DNA of 15,844 nt from Alphaproteobacteria bacterium (GTDB lineage: Bacteria > Pseudomonadota > Alphaproteobacteria > ATCC43930 > CGMCC-115725), in assembly GCA_019241915.1 (NCBI GenBank), contig JAFAWI010000079.1, positions 1-15,844 of the forward strand. The letters are read 5' to 3'. The notes below the pieces were generated by a model. That model saw only the letters and a program-made list of their open reading frames with translations, searched no databases and was not told the origin of the DNA. Each line of letters starts with the position of its first letter. The stretch's first letter is position 1. Below are positions 1 to 7,356 of the stretch, piece after piece. Position numbers and translations under genes: made by a program.

Positions 1-51
1 GGCGCGCGCAATCGGAGATTACAGGTAGATCGCATTCTCCTGGAGATCGCC

Positions 52-426
52 ATGCGCGTCTTCGTCGTTCTTTGGCTGATCCCGCTGGCCGGCTGCGTCG
101 GCAGCGACCGCCAAGAGGGCTTTACCGCAATCGGGCCTAACGCTTTCCAGTACAGCGCGCGCACCAGCACCGTCATGACCGAAAACGATGACGGCGAGGC
201 CGAGGACATCCGTCACGCCTGGCTGGTCGATGCGCTAAAGGCACATGCGATGTGCCCGAGCGGCTACGTGATGGATACCCGGCGCTTTGTGCCCGGGCCA
301 CCGACCGAGGCTGGTCCGCAGTTCAGCAATGGCGGCGACATTCTCTACGCCGGCCGGTGCATTGTCCCGAGCGCCCAGCCGGTCCCGGTTGCGCCTCCTC
401 CGGTCCCGCCTCCGCCGCGGGGTTGA
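52..426 (+). CDS. Small putative lipoprotein, function unknown
   Basis: This encodes 124 residues that I do not recognise as a named family. The N-terminus is a short hydrophobic stretch ending in LAGC (residues 12-15), a good lipobox, so the protein is probably lipidated at Cys15 and membrane anchored. The mature part has two further cysteines, Cys68 and Cys103, which could pair in the periplasm. The last 18 or so residues are almost all proline, valine and alanine. The ATG is supported by GGAG at 42-45, six bases upstream. The gene converges on holC with only 27 bases between stop codons, and I see no clear terminator there. It resembles the small hypothetical lipoproteins common in Alphaproteobacteria, but that is an impression rather than a search result. 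Confidence 0.7.
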   Translation: MRVFVVLWLIPLAGCVGSDRQEGFTAIGPNAFQYSARTSTVMTENDDGEAEDIRHAWLVDALKAHAMCPSGYVMDTRRFVPGPPTEAGPQFSNGGDILYAGRCIVPSAQPVPVAPPPVPPPPRG

Positions 427-453
427 GGACAAAGGACAAACCTGTCGGCAGCG

Positions 454-900
454 CTAGGCCTTCTTCTCCCACCCCTTTTCGGTTTGCTGCCAGTAGGTGA
501 GCGTATAACCGGCGGCGCTGGCCGCACGCCAGCGAACGCGCGCGGCGGCGACCGCCTCTTCATTGTTGCCGTCGAACAGGTCGACGCAGCGGGCATAGTC
601 GGCGAGGCCTTCGGCCGCGACCCCATCCACCAGAAATAGGATCGAGGCACCGTTCGGGTTTTCGCACCGGTCGGTCAGCCACACCGGCTGCATGGCGGCG
701 TTGCCGTCGCGCGGCGTGCCGTGCGGCAGGAAGCTCGCCTCGTCGTACGTCCACAGCAGCGCGTTGAGGTGCTCGACCCGCTCCGGCGAGGCCGCCTGGA
801 CCACGACCCGATGCCCCTGTGCCAGCGCGCGCTCCAACAGCCGCGGCAACGCTCGCTCCAGCGGCGTCGTCAACAGGTGGTAGAAGCCGATTTCGGCCAT
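454..900 (-). CDS. holC: DNA polymerase III chi subunit
   Basis: This encodes 148 residues, close to the E. coli chi length of 147. Chi belongs to the clamp-loader complex; it binds psi and contacts SSB on the lagging strand. The sequence opens with the family's FYHLL segment (residues 6-10), followed by a Rossmann-like alternation (RVVVQA, then WTYDEASFLPHG, then ILFLVDG). The typical chi motif LWTYD..SFLPHG is well preserved. The ATG at 898-900 is chosen because homology begins there; the open frame extends further upstream but only over pepA codons. The start lies five bases from the pepA stop, so the two are almost certainly cotranscribed as pepA-holC, a common alphaproteobacterial pair. 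No strong Shine-Dalgarno is visible, which suggests translational coupling to pepA. Confidence 0.93.
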   Translation of the reverse strand: MAEIGFYHLLTTPLERALPRLLERALAQGHRVVVQAASPERVEHLNALLWTYDEASFLPHGTPRDGNAAMQPVWLTDRCENPNGASILFLVDGVAAEGLADYARCVDLFDGNNEEAVAAARVRWRAASAAGYTLTYWQQTEKGWEKKA

Positions 901-905
901 CAGGC

Positions 906-2405
906 TCAGCCGGCCTCGTAATTGTCGCGGATAAAGCGGTCGAGCAGCCGGACACCAAATGCGGTCGCGCCTTTGGGCACGGTGGGGGCATCCTTTTTCG
1001 ACCAGGCGACGCCGGCAATGTCGAGATGCGCCCACGGCACCTTGTTGACAAAGCGCTCGATGAACTGCGCGCCGATGATGCTGCCGGCGGCGCGGTCGCC
1101 GGCGATGTTCTTGACATCGGCGGCATCGCTGTCGATCGCGCGGTTGTAGGCGGCGTCGAGCGGCAGGCGCCACAGCTTCTCCCCGACCGCCTTCCCGGCC
1201 GCGACCAGCCGATCGGCAACCGCGTCATCATTGGCGAAGAGCCCGGCATGGTCGTGCCCCAACGCGACGACGATCGCACCCGTCAGAGTCGCCAGGTCGA
1301 TCATGAGCTTCGGTTTGAAGCGGTCCTGGCAATACCACAGCGCGTCGGCGAGCACGAGCCGTCCCTCGGCGTCGGTGTTGAGCACCTCGATCGTCTGCCC
1401 CGACATCGAGGTCACGATGTCGCCGGGCCGCATCGCCGACCCGGACGGCATGTTTTCGACCAGCCCGACCACCCCGACCGCGTTCACCTTTGCCGAGCGC
1501 GCCGCGAGCAGCCGCATCAGCCCGATGACGACCCCGGCCCCGGCCATATCCCATTTCATCTCGCCCATGCCGGCAGCCGGCTTGATCGAGATGCCGCCGG
1601 TGTCGAAGGTGACGCCCTTGCCGACAAACGCCAATGGCGCGGCCCGGCTGTCGCCTCCGTTCCACCGCATCACGACCAGCCGCGGCGGACGCGCGCTGCC
1701 CTGGGCAACGCCGAGAAGGGCGTTCATGCCCAGCGCCGCCATCCGCTCCGCATCGAGCGTCTCGACCTCGAGGCCGAGCGAGGTCAACCCCGCTGCTTGC
1801 TCGGCCAAGGTTTCGGGATAGATGACATTAGCCGGTTCGGACACGAGGTCGCGGGTAAAGGCGATTGCCTCTGCCGTCGCGGCAAGATCGGCATATGCAC
1901 GCCGCGCGTCACCGGGGTCCGGTCCGGCGAGCGCAAGCCGAGCAAGGCTCGGCTTGCGCTCGGGCTTTTCCGTGGTGCGGTACTTGTCGAAGCGGTAGCC
2001 GCGGAGCGCAGCGCCCAGCGCAAAATGAGCCGCCGCCAAGCCGGGCGCCAGCCCTGCCGACGGACCCGGATCGATTGCCGCGGCCGCGGCCGTCTCGCCG
2101 ACGCTGTTGAGATGGGCGACGAGCGTGCCGCCGAGCTCCTCGAACCGCCGGGTATCGGCCTCCGCCGGCTTACCGAAGCCCGCCACGACGATGCGCGTCA
2201 CCGACAGGTTCGCCGGCGCGACGATCGGCAGCAGTTCATTGCGCTTGCCGCCGAAACGTGGCGACGCGGCGATGGCTCGGCCGACCGCGCCGCCGCTCGC
2301 CTCGTCGATCCGGCGCGCCGGATCGGTCATCTCGCCGCCCTCCCAGACGCCGACGATGATTGCGCCCGCTGCCGGTACGGCAAATTCGCCAAAATCTATC
2401 TTCAT
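906..2405 (-). CDS. pepA: Cytosolic leucyl aminopeptidase (M17 family)
   Basis: This encodes 499 residues, the usual M17 length. The enzyme removes N-terminal amino acids from peptides in the cytosol using two metal ions. The N-terminal macro-like domain (about 1-140) is joined by a charged linker to the catalytic domain (about 165-499). The signature NTDAEGRL lies at 343-350. The metal ligands Lys263, Asp268, Asp286, Asp345 and Glu347 and the catalytic Lys275 and Arg349 are all present, each offset by exactly seven from the E. coli PepA numbers as I recall them (270, 275, 293, 352, 354; 282, 356). The start is the ATG at 2403-2405, where family homology begins. The frame stays open far upstream, antisense to lptF and lptG, which is a high-GC artefact. 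The linker codons contain a perfect 16-bp inverted repeat (1928-1962). Some M17 enzymes also bind DNA; nothing here shows whether this one does. Confidence 0.97.
   Translation of the reverse strand: MKIDFGEFAVPAAGAIIVGVWEGGEMTDPARRIDEASGGAVGRAIAASPRFGGKRNELLPIVAPANLSVTRIVVAGFGKPAEADTRRFEELGGTLVAHLNSVGETAAAAAIDPGPSAGLAPGLAAAHFALGAALRGYRFDKYRTTEKPERKPSLARLALAGPDPGDARRAYADLAATAEAIAFTRDLVSEPANVIYPETLAEQAAGLTSLGLEVETLDAERMAALGMNALLGVAQGSARPPRLVVMRWNGGDSRAAPLAFVGKGVTFDTGGISIKPAAGMGEMKWDMAGAGVVIGLMRLLAARSAKVNAVGVVGLVENMPSGSAMRPGDIVTSMSGQTIEVLNTDAEGRLVLADALWYCQDRFKPKLMIDLATLTGAIVVALGHDHAGLFANDDAVADRLVAAGKAVGEKLWRLPLDAAYNRAIDSDAADVKNIAGDRAAGSIIGAQFIERFVNKVPWAHLDIAGVAWSKKDAPTVPKGATAFGVRLLDRFIRDNYEAG
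1928..1962. repeat. Perfect 16-bp inverted repeat with 3-nt loop inside pepA
   Basis: The left arm is 1928-1943 (CGAGCGCAAGCCGAGC), the loop is AAG at 1944-1946 and the right arm is 1947-1962, an exact reverse complement. The first flanking pair is G-G and does not extend the stem. On the plus strand, antisense to pepA, the stem is followed by GGC and four T (1963-1969), which looks like a weak intrinsic terminator. It encodes PepA residues of about 148-159 in the linker between domains. No second copy is seen in the window. Confidence 0.9.
2306..2325. repeat. Perfect 20-base palindrome in the 5' part of pepA
   Basis: CGATCCGGCG followed directly by its reverse complement CGCCGGATCG, with no spacer. 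It lies 80-100 bases inside pepA and encodes part of DPARRID. It is probably codon driven, but it is long enough to record as a possible protein binding site. Confidence 0.6.
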
Positions 2406-2487
2406 CGGACATCCCGCTGATGAGCTGGCGAGCACGACAAGCGCGGCGCCGGCGACTTTTACGCAGACCCGCGAATGCAAAACCCAT

Positions 2488-2509
2488 GGCACCGGCAAAG
2501 CCCGGTGCC
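2488..2509. repeat. 8-bp hairpin at the lptF start / pepA-lptF divergent region
   Basis: GGCACCGG (2488-2495) and CCGGTGCC (2502-2509) are exact reverse complements around a six-base loop. The stem ends one base before an ATG at 2511 and 13 bases before the ATG at 2523. No T-run follows on either strand, so it is not a convincing terminator. If lptF starts at 2511 or 2523 the hairpin lies in its leader; if it starts at 2475 the hairpin is coding. I saw no clear -35/-10 pair in the rest of 2406-2522. Confidence 0.55.
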
Positions 2510-2522
2510 TATGATCGCGCCA

Positions 2523-3665
2523 ATGGGCGGGCTGAGCCAGTACCTGACCGGGCTGAACCGGTACATTTTGCGCCAATGCCTCAGCGTCATGCTTTTTGTA
2601 ACCGGCGCGCTGACCGCCGCGGTTTGGCTGGCGCAGTCGCTGCGGCTGGTCGATCTGATCGTCAACCGCGGTCTTTCGGCAGAGATGTTCCTCTACCTGG
2701 CGCTGCTGATCATGCCGCGGTTTCTCGAAATCGTGCTGCCGATCGGCGCCTTCATCGCGGTGCTGTTCGTGTTCAATCGGCTGACCACCGAGAGCGAGCT
2801 GGTGGTGATGCGGGCAGCCGGCGTCAGCCCGCTCAGCTTGGCCAAGCCGGTGCTGGAGCTGGCCGCAATCGCCTTTGCGATGCTGATGGTGCTGTCGCTC
2901 TACCTGCTGCCCGCGGCCAACCGCGAATTCAAGGATCTGCTGTTCGAAATCCGCAACCGATTTGTCTCGAGCCTGCTGCAGGAGGGCTCCTTTACGACGA
3001 TCTCGGAAAAGCTGACGATCTATATCGGCAACCGCAACGACCGCGGTGAGGTCATCGGCTTGCTGATCGATGACGAGCGCGACCGGCGCAGACCGGTGAC
3101 GATCCTGGCGCAGCGCGGCGCCTTCGCCGACACCGGCGGCGCGACGCGCATCATCATGGTCAACGGCAATCGCCAGCAATACGACCGGGAGACCGGCAAA
3201 CTCTCGGTTCTGACGTTCGACCGCTACGTGCTGGATCTCGGCATGCTGCGCGACCCGCCGGAGGGGCGCGTGCCGGAAGCGCAGGAGCGCTTCCTGGGCG
3301 AGCTGCTGTTCCCTTCGGAGGGCATCGACGAGGGTACGCGGGAAGCCTTCCTGGTCGAGGCCAATGAGAGGTTTACCGTGCCGTTGTGCGCCTTCAGCTT
3401 TGCCATTCTGCCGCTCGCTTGCCTGCTGCCCGGCGAATTCAATCGGCGCGGCCAGTTGAAGCGGGTGTTGTTGGCGGTCGGCGCCGCGCTGGTGTTCGAA
3501 ACGGCGGACCTTGCGGTAAAGAATCTGGAAGGCCGTTATCCGGCCGCGGTGCCCTTGAGCTATCTGGTGGCCTTGCTGCCCTTCGCACTCGCGCTGGGGG
3601 TGCTGGCGCATCGGGGCATTGGCTTCAGCTTGCGGCGGCCGGCGCTGGCTGTCGCGGTGCGCTAA
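2523..3665 (+). CDS. lptF: LPS export ABC transporter permease LptF
   Basis: This encodes 380 residues from the ATG at 2523 (E. coli LptF has 366). LptF and LptG form the inner-membrane permease that, driven by LptB, extracts LPS and passes it to LptC and LptA. Visible are one hydrophobic segment at about 17-37, two more at about 55-82 and 105-130, a polar periplasmic jellyroll-type region, and three C-terminal segments, the YjgP/YjgQ layout. The family motif ELVVMRAAGVS (92-102) follows the second membrane segment, where the coupling helix meets LptB. The start is uncertain: in-frame ATGs lie at 2475, 2511 and 2523, none with a good Shine-Dalgarno. I prefer 2523 because it puts about ten residues before the conserved LNRYILRQ. 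It is the first gene of the forward block, 30 bases before lptG, and divergent from pepA. Confidence 0.94.
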   Translation: MGGLSQYLTGLNRYILRQCLSVMLFVTGALTAAVWLAQSLRLVDLIVNRGLSAEMFLYLALLIMPRFLEIVLPIGAFIAVLFVFNRLTTESELVVMRAAGVSPLSLAKPVLELAAIAFAMLMVLSLYLLPAANREFKDLLFEIRNRFVSSLLQEGSFTTISEKLTIYIGNRNDRGEVIGLLIDDERDRRRPVTILAQRGAFADTGGATRIIMVNGNRQQYDRETGKLSVLTFDRYVLDLGMLRDPPEGRVPEAQERFLGELLFPSEGIDEGTREAFLVEANERFTVPLCAFSFAILPLACLLPGEFNRRGQLKRVLLAVGAALVFETADLAVKNLEGRYPAAVPLSYLVALLPFALALGVLAHRGIGFSLRRPALAVAVR

Positions 3666-3695
3666 GGCATCGATCGCGGCGGGGAGACAGCCCGG

Positions 3696-4793
3696 GTGCT
3701 GCTGGCAAAGACCCTCTCCGCCTATATCGCGCGCCAGTTTTTCGCCTGGTTCTGCGGCGTCTATGGCGCGATGCTCAGCATCAGTTTTCTGATTGAGTAT
3801 CTGGAGCTGCTGCGGCGCGGCGCCACCAGGGCCGAGGTGACGCTGGGCGTTCTGCTGGAGATGGCGGCGCTGAAGCTGCCGCACACCGCGCAGGAAGTCA
3901 TGCCGTTTGCCGTGCTGTTCGGCACGATGCTCGCGTTCTGGCGACTGACCCGCAGCAACGAACTGATCGTCGCGCGCGCGGCCGGGGTCTCGGTGTGGCA
4001 ATTCCTGACGCCGGCGATGCTCGTGGCGCTTCTTGTCGGCATTGTCGCGGTGACGGGGTTTAACCCCGCGGCCTCACAAATGCAGGCCACCTACGAGCAG
4101 CTCGAAGCGCGCTACCTCAAGCAGAGCGCCGATCAGCTCAGCCTGTCCAACGCGGGGCTGTGGCTGCGGCAAAGCGAACCCGGCGGCGGACAGGTGGTGA
4201 TTCACGGCGACAAGCTGGTCGCGCCGCAGCTGCTGCTTGGACACGTCAGCCTGTTCTTCTTCAACAGCGCGCACGGGTTCGTCTCCCGGGTCGAGGCTCG
4301 ATCGGCGCGTCTCGATGACGGTTATTGGTTGATCAGCGACGGCAACCGCTGGCAAACCAGCGACCAGTCGGAGCCGATGCCGGAGCTGCGCCTGCCGACC
4401 AAGTTTACGAGCCGCCGCATCGAAGAGAGCCTTGCCTCCCCCGACACGATGTCGTTCTGGACGCTGCCGGGCTTCATTTCGCTGCTGGAGCAATCGGGCT
4501 TTACGGCGCAGCGTCACCGCCTCCAGTTCAACATCCTGCTGGCGCGGCCGTTTCTGTTTTCGGCGATGGTGCTGGTTGCGGCGACGTTCAGCCTGCGAAT
4601 GCAGCGACGCGGCGGCGCGACCCTGATGGTGGTCGGCGGGGTCGGTGCCGGTTTTTTGCTCTATTTCATTTCCAACATCGTGTTCGCGCTTGGCCTTTCG
4701 GCCAAGCTGCCGGTGCTGATGGCGGCGTGGACGCCGACCGGAATCAGCCTGATTTTCGGGATTTCGATGCTCCTCCACCTCGAAGACGGGTGA
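3696..4793 (+). CDS. lptG: LPS export ABC transporter permease LptG
   Basis: This encodes 365 residues, near the 360 of E. coli LptG. It is the partner of LptF in the LptB2FG exporter. The layout is the same: N-terminal membrane segments, the motif ELIVARAAGVS (89-99) at the LptB interface, a periplasmic beta-rich domain of roughly 130-270, and three C-terminal membrane segments. The start is GTG at 3696-3698, supported by GGGGAGA at 3681-3687 at proper spacing; the protein then begins LLAKTLSAYIARQF as the family usually does. The stop is TGA at 4791-4793. Position directly after lptF and before lptD separates it from LptF, to which it is paralogous. Confidence 0.95.
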   Translation: MLLAKTLSAYIARQFFAWFCGVYGAMLSISFLIEYLELLRRGATRAEVTLGVLLEMAALKLPHTAQEVMPFAVLFGTMLAFWRLTRSNELIVARAAGVSVWQFLTPAMLVALLVGIVAVTGFNPAASQMQATYEQLEARYLKQSADQLSLSNAGLWLRQSEPGGGQVVIHGDKLVAPQLLLGHVSLFFFNSAHGFVSRVEARSARLDDGYWLISDGNRWQTSDQSEPMPELRLPTKFTSRRIEESLASPDTMSFWTLPGFISLLEQSGFTAQRHRLQFNILLARPFLFSAMVLVAATFSLRMQRRGGATLMVVGGVGAGFLLYFISNIVFALGLSAKLPVLMAAWTPTGISLIFGISMLLHLEDG

Positions 4794-4879
4794 CGGCGTT
4801 CGACCGAGAGGCTATTGCTGAGGTAGGGTCCACGCCGCCGACCGCCGACAACGGAAGCCCCCTCGCGCGATAACCCCCG

Positions 4880-7255
4880 ATGCATGGTTGCCCCCAAACC
4901 ATAGGCGAGCGGTGGCGCGGACGTGCGGTGCGCATCGCGGCGGCGTTGTCGCTCGCAGTGCTGTGGCTGGGCCTTGCGGGCGGCAGCCCTGCCGCTGCGG
5001 ACTCCGCCGGTCCCTCAGGCACGGCCGCGAACAACCAACCGATGACATTCCAGGCGGACGAAGTCTCGTTCGACGAGCAGCTGGGCCTGACAGTCGCCAA
5101 GGGTCATGTGGAGATCGCGCAAGGCACCCAGATCCTGCTCGCCGACACGGTGACCTACAATCAGCGGACCGATACCGCCACGGCCTCGGGCCATGTCAGC
5201 CTGATGCTGCAAGACGGCTCGGTTGTCTTCTCGGATTTCATGGAGCTGCGCAACTCCATGAACGACGTGTTCGCCGACAATGTGCGCATGCTGATGACAG
5301 ACCGCTCGCGGCTCGTCGCCAACGCAGCGCGCCGGACGAACGGGAATCATCTCGATCTGCGGCGGGTCGCTTATTCGCCCTGCGACCTGTGCAAGGACGA
5401 CCCTTCTGCGCCGCCGGCTTGGCAGTTCAAAGCGCGCCAGATGACCGACGACAAAGACCTCAAGCGTATCGAGTTCCGCGATGCCACGATGGAGATCGAC
5501 GGCTGGCCGATCTTCTATACGCCTTACCTCTCGACGCCCGACCCGTCGGTGCACCGGTCGAGCGGCTTTCTGATGCCGTCGTTCGGCAGCTCGACGTCGA
5601 TCGGCCTCCACCTTTCTACCCCCTACTATTTCGTGCTCGGCCCCGAGGCCGACGTAACGGTCACCCCGCGGTTCACGACGCAAGCCGGCACCGTGGTGGC
5701 AGCCGACTATCGCCAGCAGTTTTCCAACGGCGCGACCGAAGACCTGGTCAGCATCAACCGCAGCAACGCGATCTCGGTCGCCGATCCGAATTCGGTCGAA
5801 AAGTGGCGCGGCCACATCAACGCCAATGCAGAGTTCGATCTGACCGACGTTTACCGCACTGGCTTTTCGCTGCAGCGGGTCTCGGACCAGACATACCTGC
5901 AGCGCTTTGGCTTCACCGCACCCGTTCTGGGGACATTGGTCACACGCGGGTACTTCGAGGGTTTCCCGGACAACGGCTCGCTGGATGTCGATGCGTATCT
6001 GTTCCAGCCGCTGACCCCAGGGCTCGGCGATGCGTCGCAGCCGATCGTGCTGCCGGTGATCAACCGGAATTGGGAGTTCCATCCCGACCTCGTCGGCGGC
6101 AGCTTGCGCGTCAATGCAAACCTGCTCGACATCGTGCGCCTTGCCGGGACTGAGAGCCGCCGGCTGTCGCTGGGAACCGAGTGGGCTCGCACCTTTCGCG
6201 ACGGGCTGGGCAGCGAATACAAGCTCCAGGCCAGCGTCCGCGGCGATGCCTATTCCGTCGACCACCTGAACCTCAATTCGAACCCGGACCTTCCGAGCCG
6301 CTACTTCTCGCAGAACGGACAGCCCCCGATCGAACGCGTCCCCTACGACTTCTTTGCGGCGCGCGGCTTTCCGCAAGTCGGGGCGACATGGACCTATCCG
6401 ATCGCCCACCGCGGCGAAGACATGAGCTTCGTCATACAGCCCACGGCAGCGGCCTTTGTCGGCCCGAGCACCGGCAACCGTCGCATCATCCCGAATGAGG
6501 ACAGCCTTGGTTACGAGTTCCGCGATACCGACCTTTTCCGTGCCGACCGGTTGCAAGGGTACGATCTTCTCGATACCGGGCAGCGGGTCGATTACGGTCT
6601 GAAGCTGGGCGCATTCGCCAGCAACGGCGGCAGCTACCGTCTGTTGATCGGACAGAGCTATCGCGCGGAGCCCAACCCGTTCATGCCGCCGGGCAGCGGC
6701 GCCGAACAGCGCCTGTCGGACGTGGTCGGCCGCGTGACGCTGTCGCCCACTTCTTATCTCGACCTCATCTACCGCTTCCGCCTCGCCAAGGACACGCTGA
6801 ACAACCGGCTGCAGGAGCTCTCTCTTTCGGCCGGCCCGACCAATTTCCGTGTCGGCACCACGTTCCTGCTGATCCCCGCCGAGCAGCCGAGCGATGTCAT
6901 CACCGTCCCCGGCAGCGGACAGACGATCCTGTTCGGCAAGCGCGAGCAGATCACGTTCAACACCGCCATAAAGCTGACGCGCTACTGGACGGTCAGCGGA
7001 TCGGAGACGCTAAACCTGACCAACGCCGCCAATATCGTGAACGGGATCGTCACGCCGCAATCGAACAGCACGAGCCTCAACTCCACGATCGCCGCCACCT
7101 ATCAGGACGAATGCATGGCCTTTATCGCCAGCCTGACGCAGTCGGGGATTCGCAACGGCGATGTGACACCCGGGTACTCGGTGCTGCTGAGCGTCGTCTT
7201 CCGCAATATCGGCGAAATTGGCGGAAGCGTACTGTCCGTAGCTCCGGGCGGGTAA
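4880..7255 (+). CDS. lptD: LPS-assembly outer-membrane protein LptD
   Basis: This encodes 791 residues. LptD with the lipoprotein LptE is the outer-membrane translocon that places LPS in the outer leaflet. Residues 1-41 are a signal peptide (basic up to Arg18, hydrophobic 19-35, cleavage likely after AAA at about 40). Residues of about 54-140 are the OstA/LptA-like jellyroll (QADEVSFDE, then VAKGHVEI, then TVTYN), and about 200 to the end is the beta-barrel, opening with WPIFYTPYLSTPDPS. The only cysteines I see in the mature protein are Cys168 and Cys171 (CDLC) and Cys745, so the disulfide plan must differ from the E. coli four-cysteine one. The ATG has no clear Shine-Dalgarno; a GTG at 4928 would give a shorter but still workable signal peptide. 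The 86 bases before it show no promoter I can defend. Confidence 0.95.
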   Translation: MHGCPQTIGERWRGRAVRIAAALSLAVLWLGLAGGSPAAADSAGPSGTAANNQPMTFQADEVSFDEQLGLTVAKGHVEIAQGTQILLADTVTYNQRTDTATASGHVSLMLQDGSVVFSDFMELRNSMNDVFADNVRMLMTDRSRLVANAARRTNGNHLDLRRVAYSPCDLCKDDPSAPPAWQFKARQMTDDKDLKRIEFRDATMEIDGWPIFYTPYLSTPDPSVHRSSGFLMPSFGSSTSIGLHLSTPYYFVLGPEADVTVTPRFTTQAGTVVAADYRQQFSNGATEDLVSINRSNAISVADPNSVEKWRGHINANAEFDLTDVYRTGFSLQRVSDQTYLQRFGFTAPVLGTLVTRGYFEGFPDNGSLDVDAYLFQPLTPGLGDASQPIVLPVINRNWEFHPDLVGGSLRVNANLLDIVRLAGTESRRLSLGTEWARTFRDGLGSEYKLQASVRGDAYSVDHLNLNSNPDLPSRYFSQNGQPPIERVPYDFFAARGFPQVGATWTYPIAHRGEDMSFVIQPTAAAFVGPSTGNRRIIPNEDSLGYEFRDTDLFRADRLQGYDLLDTGQRVDYGLKLGAFASNGGSYRLLIGQSYRAEPNPFMPPGSGAEQRLSDVVGRVTLSPTSYLDLIYRFRLAKDTLNNRLQELSLSAGPTNFRVGTTFLLIPAEQPSDVITVPGSGQTILFGKREQITFNTAIKLTRYWTVSGSETLNLTNAANIVNGIVTPQSNSTSLNSTIAATYQDECMAFIASLTQSGIRNGDVTPGYSVLLSVVFRNIGEIGGSVLSVAPGG

Positions 7256-7356
7256 TCCCGCTCGACATCTCCGCCTGCCGCCGAAAGGTCGCGGCGACAG
7301 CGCCTGCCGGCGCGTGTAAACTGAGCCGCGTTGTTGGCAGCCAAGGCACGTTGCAG

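Noticed and set aside
427..453. Possible bidirectional terminator between the lipoprotein gene and holC
   Set aside because: Only a weak GGTT/AACC symmetry; no stable stem or T-run.
819..2420. A 533-codon open frame on the plus strand across holC and pepA
   Set aside because: It is antisense to PepA with full catalytic residues; its composition (Arg, Asp, His, Gly) is that of a shadow frame.
2403..2470. In-frame upstream extension of pepA from a TTG that reads like a lipoprotein signal (VKVAGAALVVLASSSAGC)
   Set aside because: M17 aminopeptidases are cytosolic, homology begins at the ATG, and there is no ribosome-binding site for the TTG. It is probably coincidence, though an odd one.
906..4001. 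A 1031-codon open frame on the minus strand running from pepA through the antisense of lptF and part of lptG
   Set aside because: Only the part from 2405 downward matches PepA. The upstream part is rich in Arg, Gln and His, as expected from antisense of GC-rich genes, and lies over clear lptF and lptG coding.
4054..4068. Short palindrome CGGGGTT-T-AACCCCG in lptG
   Set aside because: Seven-base arms with no run of T; likely codon chance within a membrane segment.
5015..6556. A 513-codon open frame antisense to lptD
   Set aside because: No recognisable domain, and it lies opposite a complete LptD gene.
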